DNA of 64,000 nucleotides, from assembly GCF_013373865.1 (NCBI RefSeq), contig NC_050469.1, positions 10,264,740 to 10,328,739 on the forward strand, written 5' to 3'. Of this stretch, positions 61,901 to 64,000 are shown one piece after another. The stretch's first letter is position 1, and the number at the start of each line of letters is the position of its first letter. Made by a program: the position numbers and the translations under genes. Origin of the DNA: Monomorium pharaonis (taxonomy: Eukaryota; Arthropoda; Insecta; Hymenoptera; Formicidae). Under the pieces are notes generated by a model. It had not been told where the DNA came from. It made no database searches and saw nothing but the letters and a program-made list of their open reading frames with translations.

Positions 61901-62885
61901 ACACGTTGCAAAATAACTCTAAGAATTTAAAATAAACAAAGGAAAAGAGAACAATTTAAAATAATGCAAGTTTTTATCTTGCTATTTATTTTGCTTTATA
62001 TGCATTTTATATTTATTTTTTTATACGTATTATTTTAGTCTGTTGCTCTATAAATAATAAAAAAATTAATCGATAGAAAGTAATGCGATGTGTTTGACAC
62101 TAGAAAAAAAATATAAAAAATTTTATCAAGGTATTAAAAATATTTTATAAATATTCGCTCATGCAACTTGAGATTTATGAATTAATTTCAAACTCTCGTA
62201 TTCTAAAAACATGTCTGACAAGTATGCCCATATTTTAATAATTTTTTATAACCTTTTATAAACTTTTTACAAGTAAATGCTATGTATTATCATTTTCAAT
62301 TATTTAAGAGAAGTAAAATTTCGATTGAAAATAACATTAAAATAACAAAGGATTATACAATATTGCTAAAAAATATCGATAATAAAGTTCAATATTTCTC
62401 TGAATACTATTTCTCTATGCTATGAATCGTCTGTCATATATCCGCCAATAGTATGCTCGGCTTTAATAAAACGCCACGGAAGAATGATCACATTTATTTT
62501 TCGCCAGCTAATTCGGTAATATATGACCGAGTGACCCAAAAACTTTACGATGGCATCTTCATGAGTCTCGGGACATCCAACAAAAGACGATAACTGTCGC
62601 AATTACGACAAAGGATATGTCGGCTTTGCGTGTCAAAAGACTTTATAGCGCACTGGTCCAACTGGTTTAATCCTTTCCGGTCAATTGGTACACGAGTATA
62701 TCTCATCATTTTCCCCACAAAGTTAGGTAGTGCAACAGGTGTACTATCTGTTCATATAAACGTGTCTCTCTTCAGTATCTCTCTGCGAACTAATTGCGTA
62801 TAATTTGCGCTTTTCATATAAATAAATCGATATTTTTACATAAATGGTAAAGTCCATCAAAGTGTCTTATTAGTAATAATTGTAT

Positions 62886-62911
62886 ATTAATAATAATAAT
62901 AATAATAATAT
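62886..62911. repeat. (TAA)n microsatellite
   Basis: About eight TAA units in AT-rich upstream DNA. Confidence 0.9.
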
Positions 62912-64000
62912 ACAAGTCAACTACTCAAATTATGCAACTCATGTTTTACTCCACACGCATCGTACTTATACATTTGCTTTTTTTCAAAGATGAAAAAATA
63001 ATAGCCATTAAATAGATACAAATTCTAACAGATTTTCTCCTTTACTTTTGATTTCTTCCCTATTTTTGCTATCTGCGCTTGTTTTTTATACTTCTTTATT
63101 GATTTAATTAGTGATTTATTTATTCATCAATAATCCATCTTGGTGGCTAACTAAGGATAATTATATGGATTACATACGGAGTACATATACGTATGTAACG
63201 CATCCGCTAATTATTTATTGCAATCGTGGTAGTAACTAGTAACCGCTTGCCGTTCAATTTTCTGCATGTAAGCGTCACGTTCTCTTTCTTCGACTTTCTA
63301 CGTCGAACGCCGTCAACCTTTCCAATTGTCATCTCGATCTCCTTGTTTCGCTCGGCGAAGACGAGCTTCCTCACAATATAACACTGTTTTCGAATAGCAG
63401 GAAACCTTTATGCTTATCCTTATGACACGGATTCCTAGATTGTAATGACGACGCAAAATAGAAGAGAAATGTAATTTTTATTAACTTAAAATTTTATTTT
63501 TTAATATTTTCTCGCAATTTCTGTCCTATTGAAATCATCCTTTATTTGATATGTCAAAAATTGTCAATTAGATGAATGCAAAAATGCCATGTTAAAATTC
63601 ATCTTTGGAATCCCCTAGCGCGGCAAGACGCACCAGGCGAAATTTTCAGAAAATCACGGGCTTTCATGAGACGGTAAATTGCACATGGCGATGGAGAAAA
63701 GATACTTTGATACATTTAGCTAACGATGCCGCGAAACACTGCGCGTGCACCGCCGAAGAAAGTGTATCTTGTCTCGTTCTTTTCTCGTCCGCGCCTCCAC
63801 CGCAGGCCCATAATTAATATCTGGTGTGGCGATTCGATTAAACGGCTTATTACCAGAAAGAATTAACACGAAACGTCGACGTACATGCGCCACCCGATAA
63901 TTGCAGCCACTCTCGCCACACGAGAAATGTAGTTCGAAAACAATCTCACTGCTGCAAATTGCTCGCGTATCTTTCAAAACAAATCCGAGATCAACTGCCG

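Larger units (their letters stand above)
57088..64000. other. Upstream of the B-type first exon: CpG-rich blocks, no recognised exon
   Basis: Contains an ATG-less minus-strand open frame (57206-57565), a TTCC tract (57909) and a GC-rich island (about 58735-59100) open in several frames. From 60050 onward the DNA is AT-rich, with a TAA tract (62886-62911) and a DR2-type repeat (62524). A 187-codon minus-strand frame at 61299-61862 has no ATG at its head and matches nothing I know. Drosophila A-type E74 exons, which begin MPFIDDALLWCP, were looked for and not seen. Confidence 0.45.

Overview
The window looks like arthropod nuclear DNA, most likely from a hymenopteran insect, possibly an ant. 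The one recognisable gene is an insect ecdysone-response gene. CpG is frequent rather than depleted, introns are tens of kilobases long, and GA/CT and GT/CA microsatellites are dense. The species call is inference; the insect gene is seen directly.

The only gene I can defend is the ETS-family transcription factor E74 (Eip74EF) on the minus strand, so transcription runs from high to low coordinates. Five coding exons join cleanly: 56270-55937, 36062-35802, 33357-33151, 32508-32263 and 2797-2244. Every junction is GT-AG and every intron is phase 1. The product is 533 residues, or 534 with a tandem acceptor. The N-terminal exon is acidic and begins with a PLDLS motif. I read it as a B-type first exon; A-type first exons were not found and may lie beyond position 64000. 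Three middle exons carry a SUMO-type IKVE site, the SPADSGVSDVESS block known from E74, and a His-rich stretch. The last exon carries the whole ETS domain and the stop.

Layout: 1-648 is sequence past the gene; about 649-2243 is the probable 3' UTR; 2798-32262 is a 29.5 kb intron; 32263-36062 holds three clustered exons with two short introns; 36063-55936 is a 19.9 kb intron; 55937-56270 is the first coding exon with a purine-rich leader above it; about 57100-64000 is upstream sequence with CpG-rich blocks and no recognisable exon.

The long introns show no convincing nested gene, tRNA, rRNA or CRISPR. They do hold candidate regulatory signals that suit an ecdysone-induced ETS gene. There is a perfect GGTCA-G-TGACC inverted repeat at 12991-13001 (an EcR/USP-type site), two weaker versions at about 5.96 and 9.30 kb, two FTZ-F1-type sites, and at least eight copies of the ETS/E74 core CCGGAAGT. 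These are motif matches by eye, not demonstrated elements. No wholly new system was found; the most useful leads are the ecdysone-type sites, the CtBP-type motif, the tandem acceptor and the leader of the B-type first exon.
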